64,000 nucleotides of DNA, from positions 41,263 to 105,262 of the forward strand of contig CAMEER010000002.1 of NCBI GenBank assembly GCA_945915065.1, in the 5' to 3' direction. This document shows, one piece after another, positions 16,383 to 24,981 of the stretch. The position numbers were made by a program, and so were the translations under genes. Every line of letters starts with the position of its first letter. The stretch's first letter is position 1. This DNA comes from an uncultured Clostridia bacterium. GTDB taxonomy: Bacteria > Bacillota > Clostridia > Oscillospirales > Oscillospiraceae. The notes beneath the pieces are model-generated. The model searched no databases. It was not told where the DNA came from and saw only the letters and a program-made list of their open reading frames with translations.

Positions 16383-17377
16383 AAAAGATCATCGCACCGG
16401 TGCTTGCCGCTCTGACGCTGCTGCCGCTGCTGTGCGGCTGCGGCGCCGGAGATGGCGGCAAAGATCTGATCACGGTCCGGCTCAACGAAGTGACCCATTC
16501 CGTGTTTTACGCGCCGCAGTATGTGGCCATGGAGCTTGGCTTTTTTGAGGAGGAAGGCCTTGCGGTGGAGCTGACCAACGGCGGCGGAGCCGACAAGGTG
16601 ATGACCGCCGTGGTGTCAGGCCAGAGCGACATCGGCCTTGCCGGGCCGGAAAGCTGCATCTACATTTATAATCAGGGCAAGGACGACTATCCCGTGGTAT
16701 TCGGCCAGCTGACATGCCGGGACGGCGCCTTCCTCATGGGCCGCACCGACCAGCCCTTTGACTGGGAGGATCTGCGGGGCAAGACCATCATCGGCGGCCG
16801 CAAGGGCGGCGTGCCGGAGATGACGCTGGAGTACGTGCTGCGCCGGCACGGGCTGGAGCCGCAGGTGGACGTGATCGTGGACACCAGCGTGCAGTTCAAC
16901 ATGATGGCCGGCGCCTTTACCGGCGGACAGGGCGACTATGTGACGCTGTTTGAGCCGGCGGCCACTGAAGTGGCTTCCTCCGGGCAGGGTTACATCCTCT
17001 GCTCCATCGGCACGGAGAGCGGCGACATCCCCTATACCGCGTATTTCGCCTCCCAAAGCTACACCGAGGCCCATTCCGATGTGATCGCCGCCTTCTGTCG
17101 GGCCATTGCCCGGGCGCTGGACTGGGTGGACGCCCATACGGACCGTGAGGTGGCGCAGGCCATCATCGGCCAGTTCCCGGACACCGACCTTGCTGTGCTG
17201 GAGACCGTCACGGCCCGCCATCGGGAGATCGGCGCTTGGAATATCCCGCTGACCATGGAGAAAGAGGCACTGGAACGGCTGGAAACGGTCATGACCCAGG
17301 CCGGTGAGCTGACGGAAGATCAATGGGTGGATTTCCACAAGCTGGTGGATAATCACTGGGCGCAGGCAGCGCGATAA
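16379..17377 (+). CDS. ABC transporter substrate-binding lipoprotein (NMT1/THI5-like)
   Basis: The 332-residue protein has a lipoprotein signal (LLCGCG, Cys about 20) and an NMT1/SsuA-like fold. Typical landmarks are FYAPQYVAMELGFFEEEGL, SGQSDIGLAGPE and a later GDYVTLFEPAA. It captures the substrate for the ATPase and permease encoded just upstream. NMT1-like proteins bind thiamine pyrimidines, sulfonates or nitrate; no thiamine riboswitch was found upstream, so the ligand stays open. Confidence 0.88.
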   Translation: MKKIIAPVLAALTLLPLLCGCGAGDGGKDLITVRLNEVTHSVFYAPQYVAMELGFFEEEGLAVELTNGGGADKVMTAVVSGQSDIGLAGPESCIYIYNQGKDDYPVVFGQLTCRDGAFLMGRTDQPFDWEDLRGKTIIGGRKGGVPEMTLEYVLRRHGLEPQVDVIVDTSVQFNMMAGAFTGGQGDYVTLFEPAATEVASSGQGYILCSIGTESGDIPYTAYFASQSYTEAHSDVIAAFCRAIARALDWVDAHTDREVAQAIIGQFPDTDLAVLETVTARHREIGAWNIPLTMEKEALERLETVMTQAGELTEDQWVDFHKLVDNHWAQAAR

Positions 17378-17395
17378 CTGCGGTCCAATTACACA

Positions 17396-17443
17396 CCAAA
17401 AAGGAAGGGAGCCTGTCTGCGGACGGTCTCCCTTCCCTTTTGG
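17396..17443 (+). terminator. Terminator after the ABC importer
   Basis: A 16-base stem (CCAAAAAGGAAGGGAG with its near-perfect complement CTCCCTTCCCTTTTGG) lies just beyond the stop at 17377, ending in a T-rich arm. Confidence 0.8.
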
Positions 17444-17710
17444 TTTACATAATATTGCAAAAATGTCTATTCATGCGGGAAAAACGGGTATACAGGCCGG
17501 ATCGGTGTCCAAGATATTGTGTTGGCGCGACATTTTTCTCCGTTTTTTTGTGTTTTTTTACTTTTTTTGTAGACAAGTCTGTTTCCGGATGCTATACTTT
17601 CTATAAGTATAATTATGTAAATCGGTGGAAAAGCGAAACGCCGCTCCGCAGATTTGCATTGTCCGCGCACGGCGCATTGTGTAATTCTGATGATGAGCGA
17701 GGAAAACGGT
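17444..17710 (+). promoter_or_regulatory. Intergenic region with a predicted promoter for the dockerin gene
   Basis: This AT-rich region contains TAGACA (17570-17575) and TATACT (17593-17598), 17 bases apart. That is a good sigma-A-type promoter with an untranslated leader of about 105 bases before the ATG at 17711. T-rich tracts precede the -35 box. No conserved RNA structure was recognised in the rest. Confidence 0.6.
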
Positions 17711-20128
17711 ATGAAGGTTTTACGAAAGGGCACCGCCCTTCTATTAAGCGCCGCGATGATTTTGGGGCTTGTGGCGGGAGGATTGCTGATCCGCTCCATT
17801 GCCGATACCGCTATGCAGTGGCAGAATGCCGATCTGGACGATCTGAGCCGCTTTTATGAGACCGGTAACGCCCGCAGCCCCGGCATGATCTCCACTGTGG
17901 CCGGCGACGCAGGCGGAAAGTCCTACGGCATGTACATGTTCGCCAGCAAGGCCGGTACGCCCCACGCCTTTGCCGAGTGGTGCAAGAACAACTTCCCCAG
18001 CGGCAACGCCTATCATGACATCGGTGTGACGCTGGACAATGCCTATCACAATATCTCCGACGGTTACGGCGCGTATTTCGACAGTGCGTGGGAGAATATG
18101 GCGAAAATCTACGGAGACACCTTCGCCAGCGCCCAGTATGACTATACCAAGGAAACCATCTATGACAATGTGGTGACACGGGTGGAAAAGGCGGTGCCTG
18201 CCTTTGATATCAACGACTACTCCGTGGCGCTGAAAAACGTATTCTGGAGTCGGGCCGTGCAGCACGGCGCATCCGATGCCAGCTCGCTGATCCAGAAGGC
18301 GTTCACCGCATTGGGCGGCTTTGCCAACCAGCCGGAGGCTCAGCTGATCCAGGCCATCTACGCCGAGTGCAGCCGTCTGGTAACGCCTGACGGTCTGCGG
18401 CAGGAAAACGGCAAAACAGGCCCCACCATGTCCGGCAATACCGCCAACAAGTATGGTACGGCCGGGCTGATCCTGCGCTATTTCTACGGCTGCTCCGGTG
18501 ATGTGCAGATGAGTGTTTACCGGCGGCTGGCGGTGAACGAGCCGGCCGACGCGCTGGTGATGCTGATGAATAACGGCTATTATGACGCAGCCGTGGCCGA
18601 CGGCAACTATCGTCTGCTGTACAATACCAACCAGAATCTGGCGCTGGACGGTACCAACGGCACCGTGACACTTAACGCCACGGGCGCCGAGGGCAGCAGT
18701 CAGGTTTTCAGCGCGGCTTACTATGCCGGCGGTTTCTATACCTTCAGTATGAAAGTGGACGGCAAGACACTGCGGCTCAGCGCCGACGGCGGCAGAGTGA
18801 AGCTGACGGCTCCCTCCGCTTCCGCTGCACAGATGTGGGAGCTGACACAGGGCGGCAGCGGCTGGCTGCTGAAAAACAAGAACACCGGTACATATCTCAG
18901 CGTGAAGGACAATACGCTGGTGATGGTGTCGGAGGACGCCTCTGCGTGGCAGCTGATGGCGCAGGCGGCCTCCGCCTCTGATTGGACCCTTTCCGGCGTT
19001 ATTTATCCCAATGAGAATTCCGGTCTGATGGAGAAGGCATCCTCCTTCCCTGTGCGGGGCGTGATCTCCTGCTCCGCGCAGATCACCTCTGTCAATATTA
19101 CCATCCTGACCGGCAGCGGCAGCACCGCCATTACCCAGACGGCGTCGCCCAAGGCCAATTCCTACGACCTGAAACGGCTGGATGATCTTATCAAGTACAG
19201 TACACTGACCGCAGGAGACTACACCTTCGTACTGACTGCCGCAGCCGATGGAAAGGCCACGGAGCTGGTGCGTTCTGCTTTTACCGTCAAACCCTACGAC
19301 GGCTCCACCACGGTTGACGAAACCTTCCTGATCACTTTCGATCCTCAGGGCGGCAAGGTCAACGGCAGCATCACCAAGCGCGTTTCTCTGGACGACATCG
19401 TGTACGGCGAGCTGCCCACGGCCACCCGCGACGGCGCCCGGTTCCTGGGCTGGTTTACCGAGGACGGCGAACAGATCCTGGAATCCACGCCGGTGCGCGC
19501 CGCCAACCTGACGCTGTACGCCCACTATGCCGGCGTGCATACCTACACGTTCCTCAATGCCAACGGCAGCCGCTATACCAGCAGCACCGCCGCCGCCGGA
19601 GAACTGATCTCCGCGCCCTCCGTGCCGCCGGTCAAGTCGCCTGACGCCAACTATTCCTACACCTTCAAGGGTTGGGAGAACTATACCGCCGGTGTGACCG
19701 TCATGGGCGATGAGGACATGACCTTCAAGCCCCTGTATAACGCCGTGCCGCTGAGCGATGTGACCAATCCCGACGACCCGGATGTGGATTACTGGATGAT
19801 CCTGACGCCGGGCAGTACCGTGGACCAGCTGGACAGCGGCGATGCCGTGTACCGTAACGGAAAGCGCGTCACCAGCGGACTGCTGGGTACCGGCATGACC
19901 ATCGTTTCTGAGGGAAAGACCTTTGCGCTGATCGTCGTGGGCGACGCCAACGGCGACGGAAAGATCACCATCACCGACGTGGTGGCCATGCAGTCCCATG
20001 TGGTGGGCAAAAAATCCCTGGAAGATGTTTATGCGCTGGCGGTGGATCTGAACGGCGACGGAAAGGTCACCGTTACCGATGTGGTCAAGGTCGCCCGCAT
20101 CGTGGTGGGCAAGGATACCATCGGGTGA
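17711..20128 (+). CDS. Secreted multidomain protein with C-terminal type I dockerin
   Basis: This 805-residue exported protein starts with a signal/anchor segment (about 6-28). The first domain (about 37-265) contains GDAGGKSYGMYMF, resembling putative muralytic domains of phage tail and VgrG-type proteins; this is a tentative match. Next comes a ricin-like beta-trefoil region (about 295-420), then an unclassified beta region. Two InlB-B/Listeria-Bacteroides-type repeats follow (about 537-607, with GWFTEDGEQI and LYAHYA, and a weaker one to about 680). A dockerin ends the protein (about 744-805), with two calcium loops DANGDGKITITD and DLNGDGKVTVTD. The next gene encodes a cohesin-bearing membrane protein, its likely partner. 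The start at 17711 follows GCGAGGAAAA. Confidence 0.82.
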   Translation: MKVLRKGTALLLSAAMILGLVAGGLLIRSIADTAMQWQNADLDDLSRFYETGNARSPGMISTVAGDAGGKSYGMYMFASKAGTPHAFAEWCKNNFPSGNAYHDIGVTLDNAYHNISDGYGAYFDSAWENMAKIYGDTFASAQYDYTKETIYDNVVTRVEKAVPAFDINDYSVALKNVFWSRAVQHGASDASSLIQKAFTALGGFANQPEAQLIQAIYAECSRLVTPDGLRQENGKTGPTMSGNTANKYGTAGLILRYFYGCSGDVQMSVYRRLAVNEPADALVMLMNNGYYDAAVADGNYRLLYNTNQNLALDGTNGTVTLNATGAEGSSQVFSAAYYAGGFYTFSMKVDGKTLRLSADGGRVKLTAPSASAAQMWELTQGGSGWLLKNKNTGTYLSVKDNTLVMVSEDASAWQLMAQAASASDWTLSGVIYPNENSGLMEKASSFPVRGVISCSAQITSVNITILTGSGSTAITQTASPKANSYDLKRLDDLIKYSTLTAGDYTFVLTAAADGKATELVRSAFTVKPYDGSTTVDETFLITFDPQGGKVNGSITKRVSLDDIVYGELPTATRDGARFLGWFTEDGEQILESTPVRAANLTLYAHYAGVHTYTFLNANGSRYTSSTAAAGELISAPSVPPVKSPDANYSYTFKGWENYTAGVTVMGDEDMTFKPLYNAVPLSDVTNPDDPDVDYWMILTPGSTVDQLDSGDAVYRNGKRVTSGLLGTGMTIVSEGKTFALIVVGDANGDGKITITDVVAMQSHVVGKKSLEDVYALAVDLNGDGKVTVTDVVKVARIVVGKDTIG

Positions 20129-20140
20129 TAGGAGGAGACC

Positions 20141-21751
20141 ATGAAACACTATCGTACTTCGTTCAAAACACTGGTGCTGGTGCTGGCACTGCTGCTGGCG
20201 CTGCTGCCCCAGCGGGCGGAAGCGGCGTCGGCCGCTCTCAGCGGAAACAGCGCCATACAGGCCGGCAGCACCGTTACGCTGAAGCTCAGCATTTCCGGCA
20301 GCAACATCATGGGTGTGGAGGCCACGCTGGATTATGACAGCAGTGTGCTGGAGTATACCAACTACGACCAGCAGATTAACGGCTGGACCATGGACAGCAG
20401 CGGGCTCAAGTTCATCCTGTACGGCGTCAGCAATCCCATCAATTCCAGCACCAACGTGCTGTCCGTGACTTTCCGGGTCAAGAGCGGGCTGGAAAGCGGC
20501 ACGGCGCTGAGCGCCAGCTTCAGGGATATCGTTGTCACCGACGGCGACAACGAAACCAACGTTGGCACCGCCTCCTGGAGCGGCAAGGTGGACGCGCCGC
20601 TGAGCAGCAACTGTAATCTCAGCTCCCTCTCCTGCTCCAACGCCACCCTCAGCCCGGCTTTCAGCAGCGGCACCACCTATTACACCGCCACGGTGCCTTA
20701 TGCGGTGGAATCCCTGAACCTGAGCTATAAGACCGCCGATGCTGCGGCCCGGGCCACGGTCAGCGGCAATTCGCTGGTGGTGGGCGCCAACACCGTGACC
20801 GTTACCTGTACCGCCGCCACCGGCGCCAAAAAAACCTATACCATTTCCGTCACCCGGCAGCAGGACCCCAACTACAAGCCCAGCACTGACGCCATGCTCA
20901 AGGAGCTGACGCTGGATGTGGGCAGTCTCAGTCCCAAGTTCTCCGGCGCGGTCACGGAGTATGTGGCCTATGTGCCCTATGAAACCGCCTCGGCTACCCT
21001 CTCCGGTGTGGCACGGGACGAAAAGGCGCTGAATGTCACGGAATCCACCATGCGCCTGACCAAAGAGGGCGACAACGTGATGACCGTCACCTGCACCGCA
21101 GAGGACGGCACCACGGCCAAGACCTACACGGTTCACGTGTACCGGATGCCCAAGTATGAGGGGATCATCCCCACCATGGAGATCATCGACCCCGATACGC
21201 CGCCGGAGCCGCCCACCTACTCCATCCCCATGACGCTGACCCTGCCGCTGGTGGGAGAGATGGCCACCACTACCGTTGCCATAATCGGCGCCGCGCTGCT
21301 GGTGATCATTCTGCTGCTGATAGGCTTTCTGCTGGGCCGCATCGGCAGCGGCGGCGGGCATGATGACGACGATGATGACGATGGGAATGATGATAACGGC
21401 AGAGACGATGATCCGCCGCCTCAGCCGCCCCGTCCCGGTCACAGTACGCCGCAGGAGAAGCATACAGACGCCCCGCAGCAGCATCAGCCGGTCAGGACCG
21501 CACCTCAGCAGCACACCGCCCCTGTACCGCCCGCGCAAAAGGCGGCTGTCCCCGCCGCTCAGCAGGAAAAGGTGTCTGACGATACGCTGACCAGCCCCTT
21601 TGTGGAGGATCTGTCCGAAAAGATGCAGCAGGAGCTGGCCCAGCGCCAGGCGGCGGAAGCCGCTGCTTCGGCTGCGGACAAGCCGGAGCCCGACACTCCC
21701 TTGGACTCCATGTCTCTGGACGAGCTGCTGAACGATATCCATAATATGTGA
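20141..21751 (+). CDS. Membrane-anchored cohesin-domain protein with cadherin-like repeats
   Basis: The 536-residue protein has a signal peptide (about 1-28) and a cohesin-like domain (about 30-155; TLKLSISGSNIMGVEATLDY and VLEYTNYD are typical strands). Two cadherin-like beta-sandwich repeats follow (about 161-243 and 255-338, each ending in a TYTIxV/TYTVxV strand), then one membrane segment (about 375-398). The cytoplasmic tail of about 135 residues begins with an Asp-rich run and is Pro/Gln/Ala-rich. It would hold the dockerin protein encoded 12 bases upstream at the cell surface. AGGAGGAG precedes the ATG. The tail's role is unknown. Confidence 0.82.
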   Translation: MKHYRTSFKTLVLVLALLLALLPQRAEAASAALSGNSAIQAGSTVTLKLSISGSNIMGVEATLDYDSSVLEYTNYDQQINGWTMDSSGLKFILYGVSNPINSSTNVLSVTFRVKSGLESGTALSASFRDIVVTDGDNETNVGTASWSGKVDAPLSSNCNLSSLSCSNATLSPAFSSGTTYYTATVPYAVESLNLSYKTADAAARATVSGNSLVVGANTVTVTCTAATGAKKTYTISVTRQQDPNYKPSTDAMLKELTLDVGSLSPKFSGAVTEYVAYVPYETASATLSGVARDEKALNVTESTMRLTKEGDNVMTVTCTAEDGTTAKTYTVHVYRMPKYEGIIPTMEIIDPDTPPEPPTYSIPMTLTLPLVGEMATTTVAIIGAALLVIILLLIGFLLGRIGSGGGHDDDDDDDGNDDNGRDDDPPPQPPRPGHSTPQEKHTDAPQQHQPVRTAPQQHTAPVPPAQKAAVPAAQQEKVSDDTLTSPFVEDLSEKMQQELAQRQAAEAAASAADKPEPDTPLDSMSLDELLNDIHNM

Positions 21752-21769
21752 AATCCCATGCTGACAGGC

Positions 21770-21806
21770 AGAAAGGGCGCTGATAGTTTCTATCAGTGCC
21801 CTTTCT
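21770..21806 (+). terminator. Terminator after the cohesin gene
   Basis: A long stem (AGAAAGGGC..CTGATA against TATCAG..GCCCTTTCT, one bulge) with a short loop lies 19 bases past the stop at 21751. It is followed by a T-rich stretch. Confidence 0.85.
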
Positions 21807-21926
21807 CTGTATCTTATTCCGTACAGCCATCAGCTATTTGGGGCGGTTCGTGTGCCCATATTTCCGCTTCTGACATGATTTTGAACGAAGCGGACATACT
21901 ACCGGAAACGGAGGTGCAAACAAGAA

Positions 21927-23228
21927 ATGGAATTTTTATGGACAAAGGAGGCCTCGCCGCCCAGCTTTCCCGCGCTGGAGGGAGACCGGGACACCGGCGT
22001 GCTGATCATTGGCGGAGGAATGGCGGGTGTGCTGTGCGCATTGCGGCTGCAGGAGGCGGGCGCGGATTATCTGCTGGTGGAGGGTGCAAAAATCGGCGGC
22101 GGCATGACCAGAGGCACCACCGCCGTGCTCACGGCCCAGCATGACACCCTGTACCAAGACATGATCAAAAAATTCGGTGAGGAGAAGGCGGAGCTTTACC
22201 TGAAAGCCAATCTCCGCGCCGTGGAGCAATTCCGATGCCGCAGCAGAGATATTCCCTGTGAGTTTGAAGAACGGCCCTCTATCATGTACTCCCTGCACGA
22301 CCGGGCACTGATGCAGCGGGAAGCTGCGGCAGTCCGCAGCCTTGGCTTTGCGGCGGACTTTATCACAGAAACGCCCATGCCCTTTCCCGTGGCGGGAGCG
22401 GTACGCTTCAACGGCATGGCACAGTTCCATCCCCTGCGTTTTCTGTATGGCGCGGCGCGGGGTCTGCATATTTACGAAAATACCTTTGTGACCAAGCTGG
22501 AAGGCACCACGGCCATCACGAAGCGGGGGCGTATTCACGCGGAAAAGGTTATTGTGGCCACCCACTTTCCCTTTATCAACAGCCACGGGCTCTATTTTGC
22601 CAAGCTCTATCAAAAGCGATCCTTTGTGATCGCCCTGGAAAACGGGCCGGAGCTGGACTGCACCATCGAAGATGCGGCGGCCGGCGGCGTGTATCTGCGA
22701 AACTACAAAAATCTTCTGCTGGTGGGACAGGGAGACCGCCGCACAGGCGGGCGGGGCGGCGGCTTTGACGTACCGCGGGCCTTTGCCAAAAGGCATTTTC
22801 CCAAGGCCAGGGAGAAGTTCGCCTGGGCCAACCAGGACTGCGTCAGTCTGGACGGCGTACCCTATATCGGGGCATACAGCCCGGCCCTGCCGCAGGTTTA
22901 CGTTGCCTCCGGCTTCAATCTGTGGGGTATGAGCACCTCCATGGTCGCTTCTGAGATTCTGACAGACCTGGCGTTGGGGCGGAAAAACCGCTTTGCCCCG
23001 GCCTTTGCTCCCGACAGAAGCATCCTCACGGCGCAGCTGTTTTCCAATCTGGGCCATTCCCTGCTGGGGTTGGTGACGCCCACCCCGAAGCGCTGTCCCC
23101 ACATGGGCTGCGCACTGAAGTGGAACGCAGCGGAGCGCAGCTGGGACTGTCCCTGTCACGGCTCCCGCTTTGATGCCCACGGACGGCTGCTCAACAACCC
23201 CGCCATGAGGGACAGTCATGTGGAATAG
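21927..23228 (+). CDS. FAD-dependent oxidoreductase with C-terminal Rieske domain
   Basis: This 433-residue protein has an N-terminal FAD-binding DAO-type domain (VLIIGGGMAGVLCALRL) and a C-terminal Rieske [2Fe-2S] domain. Both ligand pairs are present: CPHMGC near residue 393 and CPCHGS near 412. The layout matches the YhfW-type family of unknown substrate. The C-terminus is short after the second ligand pair and lacks the usual GPA..L ending. It overlaps by 11 bases with a tocopherol-cyclase-like gene, suggesting that the two proteins act together. The start follows ACGGAGG at somewhat long spacing. Confidence 0.87.
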   Translation: MEFLWTKEASPPSFPALEGDRDTGVLIIGGGMAGVLCALRLQEAGADYLLVEGAKIGGGMTRGTTAVLTAQHDTLYQDMIKKFGEEKAELYLKANLRAVEQFRCRSRDIPCEFEERPSIMYSLHDRALMQREAAAVRSLGFAADFITETPMPFPVAGAVRFNGMAQFHPLRFLYGAARGLHIYENTFVTKLEGTTAITKRGRIHAEKVIVATHFPFINSHGLYFAKLYQKRSFVIALENGPELDCTIEDAAAGGVYLRNYKNLLLVGQGDRRTGGRGGGFDVPRAFAKRHFPKAREKFAWANQDCVSLDGVPYIGAYSPALPQVYVASGFNLWGMSTSMVASEILTDLALGRKNRFAPAFAPDRSILTAQLFSNLGHSLLGLVTPTPKRCPHMGCALKWNAAERSWDCPCHGSRFDAHGRLLNNPAMRDSHVE

Positions 23229-24069
23229 GGGCTTTGCGGGCTGGTACTATAAGCACCAGCGTCAGGATGACATGATCGCCTTCATTCCCGGTCGGGCCGA
23301 AAGCGGCGCATTTGTGCAGATGCTGACGCCGGAGGGATCCCGGCAGTTTTTGCTGCCGGAGCTGTCGATCACCGGAGACAGCGTCCGCGCCGGCGGCTGC
23401 CTGTTTTCCCCTGACGGCTGTCAGGTCGACCTGCCCGGTGTCCGAGGGGAGATCGTTTACGGGAAGCTGACGCCGCTGCGGCACGATATCATGGGGCCTT
23501 TCCGCTATCTGCCCATGGAGTGCCGCCACGGTGTGATCAGCATGGCGCATACCCTCAGCGGCAGCCTGATTGTAGACGGCGTGCGCCATTGCTTTGACGG
23601 CGGCATGGGATACGCGGAAAAGGACAGCGGCACCTCGTTTCCCTCAGCCTACCAGTGGCTGCAGTGCAATGATTTCCCGCAGCCCTGCGCCCTGATGGCG
23701 GCGCTTGCCCGCATTCCGCTGGGGAAAGGCGGTTTTACCGGCTGCATCTGCAGTGTTCTGTACCGGGGGCGTGAATACCGCTTTGCCACGTATGGCGGTG
23801 TGCGGATCCTGAAAGCGGACGCGGAGCAGATCCGACTGGCCCAGGGCAGATACCTGCTGGCCGTGGAGATCCGCCCGACGTATAGCGGCCATCCGCTGTA
23901 CGCGCCGCGGAAAGGACGTATGACAGGCGTTATCCGGGAAAGCACCAACGCCGCGATCCGTATGCGCCTGTGGGAGAACGGGCGGCAGGTGTTTGATCTG
24001 CACAGCCCCCACGCGGCCTATGAGTACGTTCCGCCGGCAGCACGGCAGGCAAATCTGAACCGGCCGTAA
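23218..24069 (+). CDS. Tocopherol cyclase-like protein
   Basis: This 283-residue protein resembles the tocopherol cyclase-like family, with GYAEKDSGTSFPSAYQWLQCN (a family landmark, key residues Glu, Lys, Asp and Trp) near residues 130-150. Plant members close the chromanol ring of vitamin E; bacterial members have no settled role. The ATG lies inside the end of the FAD-Rieske gene, so translation is probably coupled. Two Cys-rich patches (GGCLF, FTGCICSV) are visible. No prenyl-quinol pathway genes are nearby, so a tocopherol substrate is doubtful. Confidence 0.75.
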   Translation: MWNRGFAGWYYKHQRQDDMIAFIPGRAESGAFVQMLTPEGSRQFLLPELSITGDSVRAGGCLFSPDGCQVDLPGVRGEIVYGKLTPLRHDIMGPFRYLPMECRHGVISMAHTLSGSLIVDGVRHCFDGGMGYAEKDSGTSFPSAYQWLQCNDFPQPCALMAALARIPLGKGGFTGCICSVLYRGREYRFATYGGVRILKADAEQIRLAQGRYLLAVEIRPTYSGHPLYAPRKGRMTGVIRESTNAAIRMRLWENGRQVFDLHSPHAAYEYVPPAARQANLNRP

Positions 24070-24146
24070 CGAAAAGACGACACCGCTGCCGGCAGAATGG
24101 GGCGGGAGCCGGGCTTCAGGTGGTGCTTTCAGGATATGACAGAAAG

Positions 24147-24191
24147 CGGCGGAGGAACACAGGAGCTTCCCTTTGTTCCTCCGCCGTTTTT
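24147..24191 (+). terminator. Terminator after the tocopherol cyclase-like gene
   Basis: A perfect 12-base stem (CGGCGGAGGAAC/GTTCCTCCGCCG) is followed by TTTTT. It sits between convergent genes. Confidence 0.9.
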
Positions 24192-24245
24192 CGTATGCTC
24201 TTGTGATCCTTCCGTGAATCCGACTGTGTATTTCCGCCGATCTTC

Positions 24246-24980
24246 TCAATAGTCCACCTTCATCAGGCACAGGCCTTCCGGCGGCGCGGTGGGGCCGGCC
24301 TGCTTGCGGTCACGGCTGTCCAGAATGGACTGTACCTGCTCCGGTTCCCAGAATCCGCGGCCCACCTCCAGCAGCGTGCCCACCAGGATACGCACCATGT
24401 TCTGCAAAAAGCCGTTGCCGTGGAAGGTGAAAGTAATGCGGTCCTTCCGCTGCTGAATGTCGATGGTGTCTACCGTCCGCACGGTGGACTTTTTCATGCG
24501 GGGATTGCCGCAGAAGGCGGCAAAATCGTGCTCACCCACCAGATACGCGGCAGCCTGCCGCATCCGCTCCACATCCGGCACATAGGACAGCATGGTAACG
24601 TATTTCCGGTCAAATACCGGCTTGACCTCTCCCACGAACACCGTATAGCGGTAGGTCTTTCCCAGGGCGTTATAGCGAGCATGGAACCGGGGCGCGCAGG
24701 GCTTTACCTCCCGCACGGCAATGGCGTCCGGCAGATAGCGGTTGCAGTAGTCCCGGATCTCCTCCGGCGATTCCTTTACGTCCAATGCGGCGTTGGCCAC
24801 CATGGCCCGGGCGTGAACGCCCGCGTCGGTGCGCCCCGCGCCGATGATCTCCACCGGTCCTCCCGCCAGATGGCTCAGCACGGATTCCAGCTTTCCCTGT
24901 ATGGTGTCCCGGTTGGGCTGACGCTCCCAGCCGAAGAAACGGGTGCCGTCATAGGCGATGGTAAATTTATAGTTCTGCAT
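24246..24980 (-). CDS. truA: tRNA pseudouridine synthase A
   Basis: This 244-residue protein matches TruA over its length. It has FKFTIAYDGT-like N-terminal sequence (YKFTIAYDGTRFFGWERQ), the catalytic Asp in GAGRTDAGVHARA, and FLQNMVRILVGTLLEVG near the C-terminus. It converts uridines 38-40 in the tRNA anticodon stem to pseudouridine. It starts 1 base after the stop of the acetyltransferase gene and lacks a strong ribosome binding site of its own, so translation is probably coupled. Confidence 0.95.
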   Translation of the reverse strand: MQNYKFTIAYDGTRFFGWERQPNRDTIQGKLESVLSHLAGGPVEIIGAGRTDAGVHARAMVANAALDVKESPEEIRDYCNRYLPDAIAVREVKPCAPRFHARYNALGKTYRYTVFVGEVKPVFDRKYVTMLSYVPDVERMRQAAAYLVGEHDFAAFCGNPRMKKSTVRTVDTIDIQQRKDRITFTFHGNGFLQNMVRILVGTLLEVGRGFWEPEQVQSILDSRDRKQAGPTAPPEGLCLMKVDY

Positions 24981-24981
24981 A

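Noticed and set aside
17744-21742. A 1332-codon open frame antisense to the dockerin and cohesin genes
   Set aside because: It is the mirror of two well-supported genes with signal peptides, domains and ribosome binding sites. Its product is a Gly/His/Val-rich repetitive sequence typical of antisense frames in GC-rich DNA.
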